Shown here in pieces: positions 40,087-48,472 of a stretch of 64,000 nt of DNA. How positions within the stretch are numbered: the first letter of the stretch is position 1; each line of letters starts with the position of its first letter. The translations under genes were made by a program, and so were the position numbers. Source of the DNA: E44-bin89 sp964480145 (GTDB lineage Bacteria > Chloroflexota > Dehalococcoidia > Dehalococcoidales > RBG-16-60-22); NCBI GenBank assembly GCA_964480145.1, contig CAYZOI010000001.1:1-64000 (forward strand). The letters run 5' to 3'. The notes beneath the pieces were generated by a model. It searched no databases. It was not told the origin of the DNA and saw only the letters and a list, made by a program, of their open reading frames with translations.

Positions 40087-42135
40087 TCAGGATAGCGCCT
40101 TCATTACCAGCTCGGCGATGTCCATAGTCCTGACCGATTCCGCCGCCTCTTTGGTCTGTATCCCGTCCTCAAACATCTGCAGGCAGTAGGGACAGGCCGT
40201 GGCAATGACCCCGGCTTTTGTCGCCAGCGCCTGCTCGGTACGCATTTCATTGATTCTCTCGCCCGTCTTCTGCTCTTCCAGCCACAGGTGCCCGCCGCCG
40301 GCACCGCAGCAGAAGCCGTGTTCCAGATTGCGTGCCATCTCCACCAGCTTCACCCCGCCGAGACGGCGCAGAACCTGCCGCGGCGCATCATAAATGCTGT
40401 TATACCGCCCCAGATAGCACGAGTCATGGTAGGTAACCAGACCGGGCATTTCCTTGATGCCCGGCAGTTTGCCTTCCTCGATCAGGCGGTTAATCAACTC
40501 GGTATGATGCAAAACCTCAAACCTGCCGCCAAACTGGGGATACTCATTTTTCAATGTATTGAAGCAGTGGGGGCAGCCGGTAACTATCCTTTTGATTCCG
40601 TAGTTATTCAGCAGTTCAATGTTCTGCTGCGCCTGCATCTGGAAAAGGTACTCGTTGCCCAGCCGACGTGCCGGGTCGCCGCAGCACACCTCTTCCGCCC
40701 CCAGGATGCCGAAGTTCACACCCGCCATTTTCAGTATCCCGACAATAGCCTGAGCCACCCGGGTGCTTCTTTCCTCCAGAGCCTCGGTGCAGCCGACCCA
40801 GAACAGCAGGTCAACATCACTATCGTCAGCCAGCGTTTTGACCCCAAGCCCCTCTGCCCAGTCGGTGCGGCTCAGTGTAGTCCCCCGCCACGGGTGCCCC
40901 CTGGTCTCAAGGCATTTCAGGGCGCCCTCCCCGGTCTCGGGAATAGTTGCCCGTTCCATCACCAGATTTCTCCTCATCTCAATGAGCTTGGCCATGGGTT
41001 CTACGTATACCGGACAGACTTCCTGGCAGGCATGGCAGGTGGTGCAGTTCCATATTTCGTCCTCGACCACCACTCCACCAATCATCCGCCCATTATCTTC
41101 CGGGGTTTCTTCCTCAGTTTTCCGTTTCCGCAACGCCGGTGCCCGCTCCAGCAGGTGTCCCCTCAGGTCCTGGATTACCTTCTTCGGGCTCAGCGGCTTG
41201 CCGCTGAGGTAAGCGGGGCAGCTGTCCTGGCAGCGCCCACAGCGCGTGCAAGCATCAAGGTCCAGCAGGTGCTTCCAGGTGAAATTCTGAATACGGTCGA
41301 CCCCGAAGGTCTCCGCTGCCTCCATATCAATCGGCACCAGGGCACCTCGTGCCTCAAGATTGCGGAAAAAGACATTTAGCGGCGAAACGATGATGTGCCA
41401 TAATCGATTCCAGGTCAGTGAGATGTAAATAATCGCGCCTAGCGCTAAAATAACATGCAGCCACCAGATAACCTGGTGCCAGGAAAGCAATGCCGACTGG
41501 CCCAGTCCTTTGAGCCCCAAAGCGACGAGGTAACCGCCGGGCGACCACGCTGCCCATTCCGGGCTGGTCTCCAGCTCGGTGGCGGCGATGCGTAACCCTT
41601 CAACGACAAAGCCGCTGAACGCCACCACGAGAAGAAGCAGCAAGGCAATCAGGTCTTCCAGCCGGTTATCCAGTCGGTCCGGTCTTTGAACGTAGCGCCG
41701 GTACATGGCCATAAGAACCCCGACAATGAGCAGCAGGCCAAAGATATCGAGAACCAGCGAGACACCAAGATAAACGTTGCCTTCCAGAAAGTCATAAACG
41801 TAATGGCTCACGGCTACCAGCACCGTCCCCATGAACAGGACAACACAGCCCGAAAAGATGAGGAAATGAATGACTCCCGGATACAATTCCCGGAAATGCG
41901 CTCCCCTGGTCACACCGAAGAGTTTGCCGTGCAACAAGAGGTGTACCACCGTGTAGGCCAGAAATGCCCGCACTCTTCTTCCCAGCTGGCCGAACCGGTC
42001 ATCCGGTCGGCCGACTTTCCAGAGCCTTACCCGGCGGTAGAATGCGTAAATAAAAATGCCGACCGCCACCGCGGCCAGCACATCCATAATAACGCCAAGC
42101 TGAATATTCCAGAATACTTCTCTCGTTGGCTCCAT
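40087..42135 (-). CDS. EtfD-like membrane ETF:quinone iron-sulfur oxidoreductase
   Basis: This 682-residue protein has six or so N-terminal helices like the cytochrome b subunit of nitrate reductase (NarI) with several membrane His residues, then two 4Fe-4S motifs (CTRCGRCQDSCP and CTTCHACQEVCP) and two CCG domains (AEEVCCGDPARRLG and FCCGAGGGHLW), as in heterodisulfide reductase HdrD. This layout matches EtfD/FadF proteins, which move electrons from acyl-CoA dehydrogenases via EtfAB to menaquinone. It lies upstream of thiolase. The ETF link is strong by family but is not proved here. Confidence 0.9.
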   Translation of the reverse strand: MEPTREVFWNIQLGVIMDVLAAVAVGIFIYAFYRRVRLWKVGRPDDRFGQLGRRVRAFLAYTVVHLLLHGKLFGVTRGAHFRELYPGVIHFLIFSGCVVLFMGTVLVAVSHYVYDFLEGNVYLGVSLVLDIFGLLLIVGVLMAMYRRYVQRPDRLDNRLEDLIALLLLLVVAFSGFVVEGLRIAATELETSPEWAAWSPGGYLVALGLKGLGQSALLSWHQVIWWLHVILALGAIIYISLTWNRLWHIIVSPLNVFFRNLEARGALVPIDMEAAETFGVDRIQNFTWKHLLDLDACTRCGRCQDSCPAYLSGKPLSPKKVIQDLRGHLLERAPALRKRKTEEETPEDNGRMIGGVVVEDEIWNCTTCHACQEVCPVYVEPMAKLIEMRRNLVMERATIPETGEGALKCLETRGHPWRGTTLSRTDWAEGLGVKTLADDSDVDLLFWVGCTEALEERSTRVAQAIVGILKMAGVNFGILGAEEVCCGDPARRLGNEYLFQMQAQQNIELLNNYGIKRIVTGCPHCFNTLKNEYPQFGGRFEVLHHTELINRLIEEGKLPGIKEMPGLVTYHDSCYLGRYNSIYDAPRQVLRRLGGVKLVEMARNLEHGFCCGAGGGHLWLEEQKTGERINEMRTEQALATKAGVIATACPYCLQMFEDGIQTKEAAESVRTMDIAELVMKALS

Positions 42136-42162
42136 ATATATCCCTTCCGAGGTAATATATTA

Positions 42163-42648
42163 TCAGCGCAGTCGGGTAACGGCAAAGTAAACGCCGAGTG
42201 CCACTGATATCAGGTCAAACAAAATATGAAGAATGCCAGCAGGAAGTCCGAAAAATAAAAAGATGCTGACCAGGTAACTGATGATAACACCCGTGCCGGC
42301 TACCGCCGCCAACCCTCTGCCTCGTTTCCGGTTGACGGCCCGACCGACCACCTCACCGATGGCATAGCCGACGCCGGCACCGATTAACAGATTTAAGAAG
42401 AAAAAGGAGATAAAAGTATTCGTCAGCCCCCAGAGCACACCGCTGACCAGTGCCATGCCCAGGGCAGTGCCGACCGCCCTGAGGTAATATTTAGTGGAGA
42501 CACGGTAGGTCGGCAATTTATATAATCGGGCACATTCCGGGCATCTGGCACCCACCAGTGTCTGCACCATGCACCTGGGGCAAATCGGCTTCCCGCATTT
42601 ACTGCACCTGAGATTCGTTTCCACTCTGGGATGAGCCGCACACTTCAT
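42163..42648 (-). CDS. Zinc-finger membrane protein
   Basis: This 161-residue protein starts with a B-box-like zinc-binding segment (MKCAAHPRVETNLRCSKCG, CPRCM and CPECARLYKL) followed by four hydrophobic helices from about residue 58. The N-terminal Cys/His pattern C-x3-H-x7-C-x2-C is common in bacterial B-box membrane proteins of unknown role. It overlaps the plsY stop by one base (TGATG), so they are coupled. Confidence 0.8.
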   Translation of the reverse strand: MKCAAHPRVETNLRCSKCGKPICPRCMVQTLVGARCPECARLYKLPTYRVSTKYYLRAVGTALGMALVSGVLWGLTNTFISFFFLNLLIGAGVGYAIGEVVGRAVNRKRGRGLAAVAGTGVIISYLVSIFLFFGLPAGILHILFDLISVALGVYFAVTRLR

Positions 42649-43358
42649 CAGTCAATCTCGTCCCTTAATTCTTTGATAATCTCTGATTTGAAAGGGCGCC
42701 GATACATCCATGCTTTTCGATCCATTATATCCCGGTCAAAAAGCAGGCGGTTCAGCAGCACTCTTTTCCTGCTAATTGAGGTGGCCTCAACCGCTCTTGG
42801 CGCCACCAGGCGTTTTATCACCACTATCAAAAAGATGGCCAGGAATCCCAGCGTCGTCGTCACCGGCTCGTAAATGGCGCTGACCACGGGCAACGAGGTA
42901 ATGCTGACCAGCACCGGCAGCGGCGAGCTTCGCAGTACAATGACGCCAATGGCAAGACAGGCCAAACAGGTGACCGCCAGCCACGGCGTTATCGCATTGA
43001 TTAACGGGAGGATAAGGACAACCCCAATTGCGGTGGCGATACCCCGGCCGCCACCGAAACGGCAAAAGATAGACCAGTTATGCCCTATGACTGCCGCCGC
43101 ACCCACCATCAGCTGCTGGGCTACGCTCAGTCCCAGGGCCTGTGCCACCCAGACCATCAGTATCCCTTTGCCTAAGTCAAAAGCGCCGACTGGCAAACCG
43201 AGTTTCCAGGAGGTCATCCGCCAGAGGTTGCCACCTCCAATCTGACCCGTGCCGTACTGCCTGATGTCTATGCCGCGGACCAGCTTGGCCACGATATACG
43301 CGGCCGGGACGGAACCCAGAAGATAGGCTGCCAGCATTAAGGCAAACCAGATAGCCAT
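42648..43358 (-). CDS. plsY: PlsY-like glycerol-3-phosphate acyltransferase
   Basis: PlsY transfers an acyl group from acyl-phosphate to glycerol-3-phosphate in the membrane. The 236-residue protein has the three motif zones: LLGSVPAAYIVAKL, YGTGQIGGGNLWR, and GHNWSIFCRFGGGRGIAT. The second motif departs from the usual GSGNxGATN, which may mean a specialised paralogue. A roughly 40-residue basic C-terminal extension follows the last helix. Downstream is the zinc-finger membrane protein gene, and the upstream neighbour is a PHP phosphoesterase. Confidence 0.85.
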   Translation of the reverse strand: MAIWFALMLAAYLLGSVPAAYIVAKLVRGIDIRQYGTGQIGGGNLWRMTSWKLGLPVGAFDLGKGILMVWVAQALGLSVAQQLMVGAAAVIGHNWSIFCRFGGGRGIATAIGVVLILPLINAITPWLAVTCLACLAIGVIVLRSSPLPVLVSITSLPVVSAIYEPVTTTLGFLAIFLIVVIKRLVAPRAVEATSISRKRVLLNRLLFDRDIMDRKAWMYRRPFKSEIIKELRDEID

Positions 43359-43378
43359 AGACTCTCCGCAGGAATAAC

Positions 43379-44233
43379 TTACTGCAAATAGGCCAACTTT
43401 ATCATTTTTGGCTCGGCCTGTGCAATCAATCTGTCTACCGCCTCCATGGGTACCTCCACCCCTCCTATCAAGGTCTCTTTGCTCTCATCCAGACCGTGAT
43501 AATCGCTGCCACCGGTAACCAGCAGCCCGTGGTTTTTCGCCAGGGCGATGAGGGTGCCTGTCTCTTCACCGGTATGATTGCCATAATAGGCTTCAATGCC
43601 CGCCATCCCGGCGGCCTTCATCTCCGCAATCGTCGCTTCAGGCTCAGGAACGGTAAACGGGTGCGCCATAACGGCCACACCGCGGCTGCGCAATATCAGC
43701 TGCACCGCCTCCACCGGGGTCATCTTTTCCCGCTCCACATAGGCCGGGCCGTCACGTGCAATATACCTGTCAAACGCTTCCCCTATGGAACTGATATACC
43801 TTTTCTCCAGCATCGCCTGCGCGACGTGAGGTCGGCCGACGGCACCACTGCCGGCGATTTCCCGGACACGCTCCCAGCTTATGTGGACGCCGAGCTTGGA
43901 GAGCCTGTCCACCATACCCTGCGCCCGTCCTACCCGGGAATCACGAAATCTTTCCAGCGCTGCAGCCAGCTCTTCGCTGGTGTAATCAATAAAATAGCCG
44001 AGCACATGTACTTCGCCGCTGGGAACGTCCGTGCTCACCTCCACCGCCGGAATGAACTTAAGCCGGTCCAGTTTTCTGGCTTCTTCAAGAGCCGGCGCTA
44101 TCCCGTCAACAGAATCGTGGTCGGTCAGGGCAATGACTTCCAGACCAAGGCCTGCCGCCTTGCGGACGATTTCCTGCGGACTGTGTCTTCCGTCCGAGGC
44201 CGTGGAATGAATATGCAGGTCAACCTTGCTCAC
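43379..44233 (-). CDS. PHP-domain phosphoesterase
   Basis: This 284-residue protein has the PHP metal-binding motifs: VDLHIHSTASDGRHSP at the start, IALTDHDSVDG, the VEVSTDVPSGEVHVLGYF stretch, VMAHPFTVP and VTGGSDYHG. The family includes RNase AM/YciV, which degrades nucleoside 3',5'-bisphosphates and short RNA, and this length fits. It starts at a GTG whose G is the last base of the ymdB stop TAG, so the two are coupled. RNase Y is just upstream, a possible RNA-turnover context. Confidence 0.9.
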   Translation of the reverse strand: MSKVDLHIHSTASDGRHSPQEIVRKAAGLGLEVIALTDHDSVDGIAPALEEARKLDRLKFIPAVEVSTDVPSGEVHVLGYFIDYTSEELAAALERFRDSRVGRAQGMVDRLSKLGVHISWERVREIAGSGAVGRPHVAQAMLEKRYISSIGEAFDRYIARDGPAYVEREKMTPVEAVQLILRSRGVAVMAHPFTVPEPEATIAEMKAAGMAGIEAYYGNHTGEETGTLIALAKNHGLLVTGGSDYHGLDESKETLIGGVEVPMEAVDRLIAQAEPKMIKLAYLQ

Positions 44234-45003
44234 TATTTCTCCAGCTGCCGATATATGCGTTCAATACTTATTGCCCGGCCGCTGTCCTCATCCACATCAA
44301 CCAGCATGGCATTGAGAACCGGCCGCCCCTTTCCCACGGGAAGACGGTGGGGCATCCCAGTGAGAAAACGTTTCAGGACTGATGCCACGTCATTGCCGAT
44401 GATGGAATCAGTGGGGCCGGTCATACCGATATCAGTGACATAAGCCGTGCCCTGGGGCAGTATCTGTGCGTCAATGGTACCGACGTGGGTGTGGGTGCCC
44501 AGAACAGCACTGACCCTGCCGTCCAGATACCATCCCATGGCCATTTTCTCCGAGGTTGCTTCAGCGTGAAAATCAACAATTATCACCGGTGGCCTGTCCC
44601 CGGTCTCTTCAAGAAGCCTGTCCATTGCCCGGAACGGACAGTCGATATCATTCATAAAAGTCCGGCCCATCAGGTTGACCACCATCGTCTTACCAGTGAT
44701 GAGGTAACCCCTCCCCGGTGCTCCCGGAGGATAGTTCAGCGGACGCAGAACCGGTATTCCACTGTCCAGTTCAGGAATGATATCCTTTTGCGCCCAGATA
44801 TGATTCCCTGACGTCAGCACGTGAACGCCAATCTCAATGAACTCCTGGGCAATGGCCGGGGTCAGCCCGAAACCGCCGGCGGCATTTTCGGCATTGACAA
44901 TGACCATGTCCAGCTTGTACTGCTGGCGCAATAGCGGCAGGACCTCATGTACCGCCTTTCTGCCGGGCTGGCCAACTATATCACCAATTACCAGTACTAA
45001 CAT
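44233..45003 (-). CDS. ymdB: YmdB-type metallophosphoesterase (TIGR00282)
   Basis: This 256-residue protein is a YmdB-like phosphodiesterase, some of which hydrolyse cyclic nucleotides and affect development and biofilms. Metal motifs are VIGDIVGQPGRK (Asp), VNAENAAGGFG (Asn/Glu), TSGNHIW (Asn-His), VDFHAEATSEK and LGTHTHVGT (His pair), with DIGMTGPTDSIIG afterwards. The gene is nine bases after rny; the rny-ymdB order is common in Gram-positive lineages. AAGGA lies six bases before the ATG. Confidence 0.93.
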   Translation of the reverse strand: MLVLVIGDIVGQPGRKAVHEVLPLLRQQYKLDMVIVNAENAAGGFGLTPAIAQEFIEIGVHVLTSGNHIWAQKDIIPELDSGIPVLRPLNYPPGAPGRGYLITGKTMVVNLMGRTFMNDIDCPFRAMDRLLEETGDRPPVIIVDFHAEATSEKMAMGWYLDGRVSAVLGTHTHVGTIDAQILPQGTAYVTDIGMTGPTDSIIGNDVASVLKRFLTGMPHRLPVGKGRPVLNAMLVDVDEDSGRAISIERIYRQLEK

Positions 45004-45012
45004 CTATGTCCT

Positions 45013-46557
45013 TTACTTCGCGAAGTCAACGGCCCTGGTTTCCCTCATTACGGTGACCTTTATCTGCCCCGGATACTCCAGGCCTTCTTCTATCCTCTTC
45101 ACGATGTCCCGGGCAAGCCGCATCGCGCCCAGGTCATCAATTTCCTCCGGCTTGACCAGGATGCGGATTTCCCGTCCGGCCTGGATGGCGTAAGATTTCT
45201 CCACACCCTTGAAGTCGTTGGCAATATCTTCCAGCGCTTTCATTCGCTTCAGGTAGTTCTCCAGCGACTCCCGCCGGGCGCCCGGCCGGGCGCTGCTTAT
45301 GGCGTCTGCCGCCGAGATGACGAAACCCCACATGCTGACGCTCTCCGTCTCCATGTGGTGCTCAGCAATGCCCTGCACCACTTCCGGCGACTTGTCCCAC
45401 TGCCTTACCAGGTCGGCACCGATCTGGGCATGAGTGCCTTCCACTTCACGGTCAACCGCCTTGCCAAGGTCATGCAGGAGCCCGGCCCTTTTAGCGATGT
45501 CCACATTAGCCCCCAGCTCGGAGGCAATCATTCCAGCTATGTAGGCAGTTTCAATACTGTGCGCCAGGCTATTCTGACCATAGCTGGTGCGGTATTTCAA
45601 TCGTCCCAGCAGCCGGACAATCTCCGGTCGCAGCCCGTGCACACCAACCTGATAGGCTGCCTGCTCTCCGGCGCTATTGATATCAGCCTCCACCTCATCT
45701 TTCGCCTTGGCGACCACCTCCTCAATGCGTGCCGGGTGGATGCGCCCGTCCAGGATTAGCTTGCGCAATGCGTTGCGGGCGATTTCCCGCCGTACCGGGT
45801 CAAAACTGGATACGGTAACCGCCTCAGGAGTATCGTCGATTATCAGGTCCACGCCGGTCGCCTGTTCCAGAGCCCTGATATTGCGTCCTTCGCGGCCGAT
45901 GAGTCTCCCTTTCATTTCGTCACTGGGCAGCGGCACCGCAGCTACCGTAGACTCAGTAACTATCTCTGAGGCACTGCGCTGAATCGCCTGTGACAGGATT
46001 TCTTGAGCCCTCCCATTGGCTTCTTCTTTCAGCTTGGCTTCCCACTCGCGAAGCCGCCTCGAGGTCTCCTGCCCCATCTCCACCTGCATGGCATCAACCA
46101 GCTGCTGACGTGCTTCGGCACTCGACATACCCGAAATCAGTTCAAGCTGCTTTAACTGCCTGTCTCTTAGTTCACCAAGCTGGCCGCGTATCGAATCGAT
46201 TTCCTTTTCCTTGCCGGCCATATTTCTCTCCCGCTGCTCGACGCCTTCAAGCTTCCGGTCCAGGTTTTCTATTTTCTGGCTCAAACGGTTTTCCTGGCGC
46301 TGCAGTTCGGAACGCCGCTCCCGGTATTCGGCGTCAACCGTGGCTTTAGTCCTTTTCGCCTCCTCCTGCGCATTGCCTAGAACCACCCTGGCTTCATCTC
46401 CGGCTCCGGCAATCATCTTGGCCGCCCTGCGTTCGGCAATGCGTATCTGCCGGTTGAACATTACCCGGCGGAAAATAAAGGCCGCCATACCGCCAAAGAC
46501 GGCGCCAATGACAAAGGCAAAGAATATCGCCAGTATTACAATAAGATCCAAGCCCAT
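45013..46557 (-). CDS. rny: Ribonuclease Y
   Basis: RNase Y is the membrane-bound endonuclease that starts mRNA decay. The 514-residue protein has an N-terminal membrane helix (residues 3-30), a long coiled coil to about 200, a KH domain with MKGRLIGREGRNIRALEQATG, and an HD domain with AGLLHDLGKAVDREVEG, HAQIGADLV and SAADAISSARPGARRE. GGGGGGT precedes the ATG. ymdB and a PHP phosphoesterase follow on the same strand. Confidence 0.96.
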   Translation of the reverse strand: MGLDLIVILAIFFAFVIGAVFGGMAAFIFRRVMFNRQIRIAERRAAKMIAGAGDEARVVLGNAQEEAKRTKATVDAEYRERRSELQRQENRLSQKIENLDRKLEGVEQRERNMAGKEKEIDSIRGQLGELRDRQLKQLELISGMSSAEARQQLVDAMQVEMGQETSRRLREWEAKLKEEANGRAQEILSQAIQRSASEIVTESTVAAVPLPSDEMKGRLIGREGRNIRALEQATGVDLIIDDTPEAVTVSSFDPVRREIARNALRKLILDGRIHPARIEEVVAKAKDEVEADINSAGEQAAYQVGVHGLRPEIVRLLGRLKYRTSYGQNSLAHSIETAYIAGMIASELGANVDIAKRAGLLHDLGKAVDREVEGTHAQIGADLVRQWDKSPEVVQGIAEHHMETESVSMWGFVISAADAISSARPGARRESLENYLKRMKALEDIANDFKGVEKSYAIQAGREIRILVKPEEIDDLGAMRLARDIVKRIEEGLEYPGQIKVTVMRETRAVDFAK

Positions 46558-46640
46558 TGTGTTACCCCCTTTTCTTTAAATTTCTATCCAGCGGGGGAAG
46601 CTTGAGATAGCTGTGCCACCGAGTTTTATTGCTCCATAGG

Positions 46641-47276
46641 CTATCCCGAGCTATTCCCTCGTTCCTGCCATATCCTTTCCACTGTATGGCTGATGACTTC
46701 GTAGTTAAAACCGCGACGCCTGAGATAGTCACCCAGTCGACGTCGAAAGCTCTGATAGTCGGCTGGTGTACAGCAGTGTGTCTTCTGCAGTGCTGCCCGA
46801 TAGGCGTTTTCCTCATCATCTACACCGGCTACCACCTTCTCGATAACGTCGTTCACGACCCCCATCCGTTTTAATTCCAGCCCGGTGAGCCACCGGCTTC
46901 GCGGGCGGAATGACTCCCGATTCTCCTTCCAGAACCGGGCAAAGGCCTCGTCATCCAGCAGTGCCTGCTCTCTCAGCCGGGTGATGGCCGCATCTATGAT
47001 TTCCGCGGCAAAGCCGCGGCGTTGCATTCGCTCTCTGATTTCAGACTCGCTGCGCGGACGGTAGCCGAGGTAACGATAAGCCGCCTCCAGGCAGCGCTGA
47101 ACCTCATCGTTACCGGCCAGCGACTCTATCTGGTTGCTGGAGAGCTCCTGGCCTACCTGGAGGTTTTCTTTCGCCACAACCTCAGCCCCGAGGCTGAAGG
47201 CAAATCTGCCGTCCAGAAATATGTTCAGCCTCTTATCTCTCCGCTTCCCTGTGCGCAGGTCGGTAATCTTATTCAC
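46641..47276 (-). CDS. recX: Regulatory protein RecX
   Basis: RecX binds RecA filaments and limits their activity. The roughly 211-residue protein has the three-helix repeats typical of RecX: AAYRYLGYRPRSESEIRERM, EIIDAAITRLREQALLDDEAF and the C-terminal YQSFRRRLGDYLRRRGF. An N-terminal beta-rich segment (RLNIFLDGRFAFSLG) precedes them. I choose the GTG at 47276 because AAGGA lies nine bases upstream; the ATG at 47285 would abut that site. recX lies downstream of recA with a terminator between them. Confidence 0.9.
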   Translation of the reverse strand: MNKITDLRTGKRRDKRLNIFLDGRFAFSLGAEVVAKENLQVGQELSSNQIESLAGNDEVQRCLEAAYRYLGYRPRSESEIRERMQRRGFAAEIIDAAITRLREQALLDDEAFARFWKENRESFRPRSRWLTGLELKRMGVVNDVIEKVVAGVDDEENAYRAALQKTHCCTPADYQSFRRRLGDYLRRRGFNYEVISHTVERIWQERGNSSG

Positions 47277-47293
47277 CCTATCCATTCCTTTTC

Positions 47294-47330
47294 AAAAAAC
47301 ACAAGGCCGAAACCTATGCCTCAGCCTTGT
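47294..47330 (-). terminator. Terminator between recA and recX
   Basis: On the minus strand ACAAGGC pairs with GCCTTGT around a 16-base loop and is followed by G and T6. It sits just before recX, so recX should be made only by read-through or from another promoter. Confidence 0.78.
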
Positions 47331-47371
47331 ACACTCTACGGTATTCTGTTTTCTATTATTTTAATATGCCC

Positions 47372-48385
47372 TTATTTATCGGGCACGGCAAGATGAGTGT
47401 TACCGGCTGAGGACCTGATTCTCTGCTCCATTTCCTGGGCAAGTTCCAGATTCTGCGCCAGAAATTGCCTGGCCGCTTCCCTGCCCTGTCCGAGGCGGAC
47501 ATCGCCGTAAGAGAGAAAGGCACCAGCCTTACTGACCAGTCCCATTTCCAGACCGAGGTCGATAAGATTGCCCTCTTTGCTTATGCCGTGGTCAAACATG
47601 ATGTCAAATTCGGCATTTCGGAATGGTGGGGCAACCTTATTCTTGACAACCTTGGCCCTGACGTGGTTTCCGATGGCTTCGTTACCCTGCTTGATGGTTT
47701 CAACACGCCTTAGGTCAATCCGCACCGAGCTGTAAAACTTGAGCGCCCTGCCGCCGGGCGTTACCTCCGGATTGCCGAAGACAATGCCGACCTTCTCCCG
47801 CAGCTGATTGATGAATATGACCGCCGTCCCAGAACGGCCAATCGCCGCCGCCAGCTTGCGCAGGGCTTGTGACATCAGGCGCGCCTGCAGACCTATCTGT
47901 GGCTCCCCCATATCCCCCTCAATCTCAGCCCGGGGTACCAGAGCCGCCACGCTGTCAATCACAATGACGTCAACAGCGCTGCTCCTCACCAGTGCCTCGC
48001 AGATTTCCAGTGCCTGCTCCCCGGTATCTGGCTGGGAGATAAGCATCTCCTCTACATTAACACCACACTTTGCCGCATAGGATGGGTCTAGCGCATGTTC
48101 AGCATCAATATAGGCAACCAAACCGCCGCGTTTCTGTGATTCCGCAATGATGTGCTGGGCCAGGGTAGTCTTCCCGGAGGATTCCGGACCAAATATCTCC
48201 GTTATCCGACTCCTGGGAACGCCGCCCACGCCCAAGGCCAAGTCCAGAGCCAGCGAGCCACTGGGGATAGCCTCCACGGGAGATATGCCCGCAGATTCTC
48301 CCATCTTCATGATGGAGCCCTTGCCGAACTTTTTTTCAATCTGGCCAATCGCCAGCTCCAGTGCCTTTTCTCTTTCGGTAGTCAT
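47372..48385 (-). CDS. recA: Recombinase RecA
   Basis: RecA drives homologous recombination and the SOS response. The protein of about 337 residues has EIFGPESSGKTTLAQH (Walker A), DVIVIDSVAALVPRAEIEGD (Walker B), the MSQALRKLAAAIGRSGTAVIFINQLREKVGI core with loop L1 and L2, and AGAFLSYGDVRLGQGRE. I choose the ATG at 48385: a -10 box covers 48399-48404, so the upstream ATG at 48400 and TTG at 48412 are not in the message. GAGG lies three bases before this ATG. No LexA-type box was recognised. Confidence 0.97.
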   Translation of the reverse strand: MTTEREKALELAIGQIEKKFGKGSIMKMGESAGISPVEAIPSGSLALDLALGVGGVPRSRITEIFGPESSGKTTLAQHIIAESQKRGGLVAYIDAEHALDPSYAAKCGVNVEEMLISQPDTGEQALEICEALVRSSAVDVIVIDSVAALVPRAEIEGDMGEPQIGLQARLMSQALRKLAAAIGRSGTAVIFINQLREKVGIVFGNPEVTPGGRALKFYSSVRIDLRRVETIKQGNEAIGNHVRAKVVKNKVAPPFRNAEFDIMFDHGISKEGNLIDLGLEMGLVSKAGAFLSYGDVRLGQGREAARQFLAQNLELAQEMEQRIRSSAGNTHLAVPDK

Positions 48386-48398
48386 CTGCCTCTTTAAC

Positions 48399-48427
48399 AT
48401 AATAGCAGACAAACTTTAACAAAACAA
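48399..48427 (-). promoter_or_regulatory. recA promoter (very short leader)
   Basis: On the minus strand TTGTTT (48427-48422), a 17-base spacer and TATTAT (48404-48399) predict transcription from about 48392, giving a leader of only about six bases before the recA ATG. Confidence 0.65.
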
Positions 48428-48472
48428 GGGGATTAAATACCACTGCAGGTTGTTAATTGGGTGAAAAATTTT

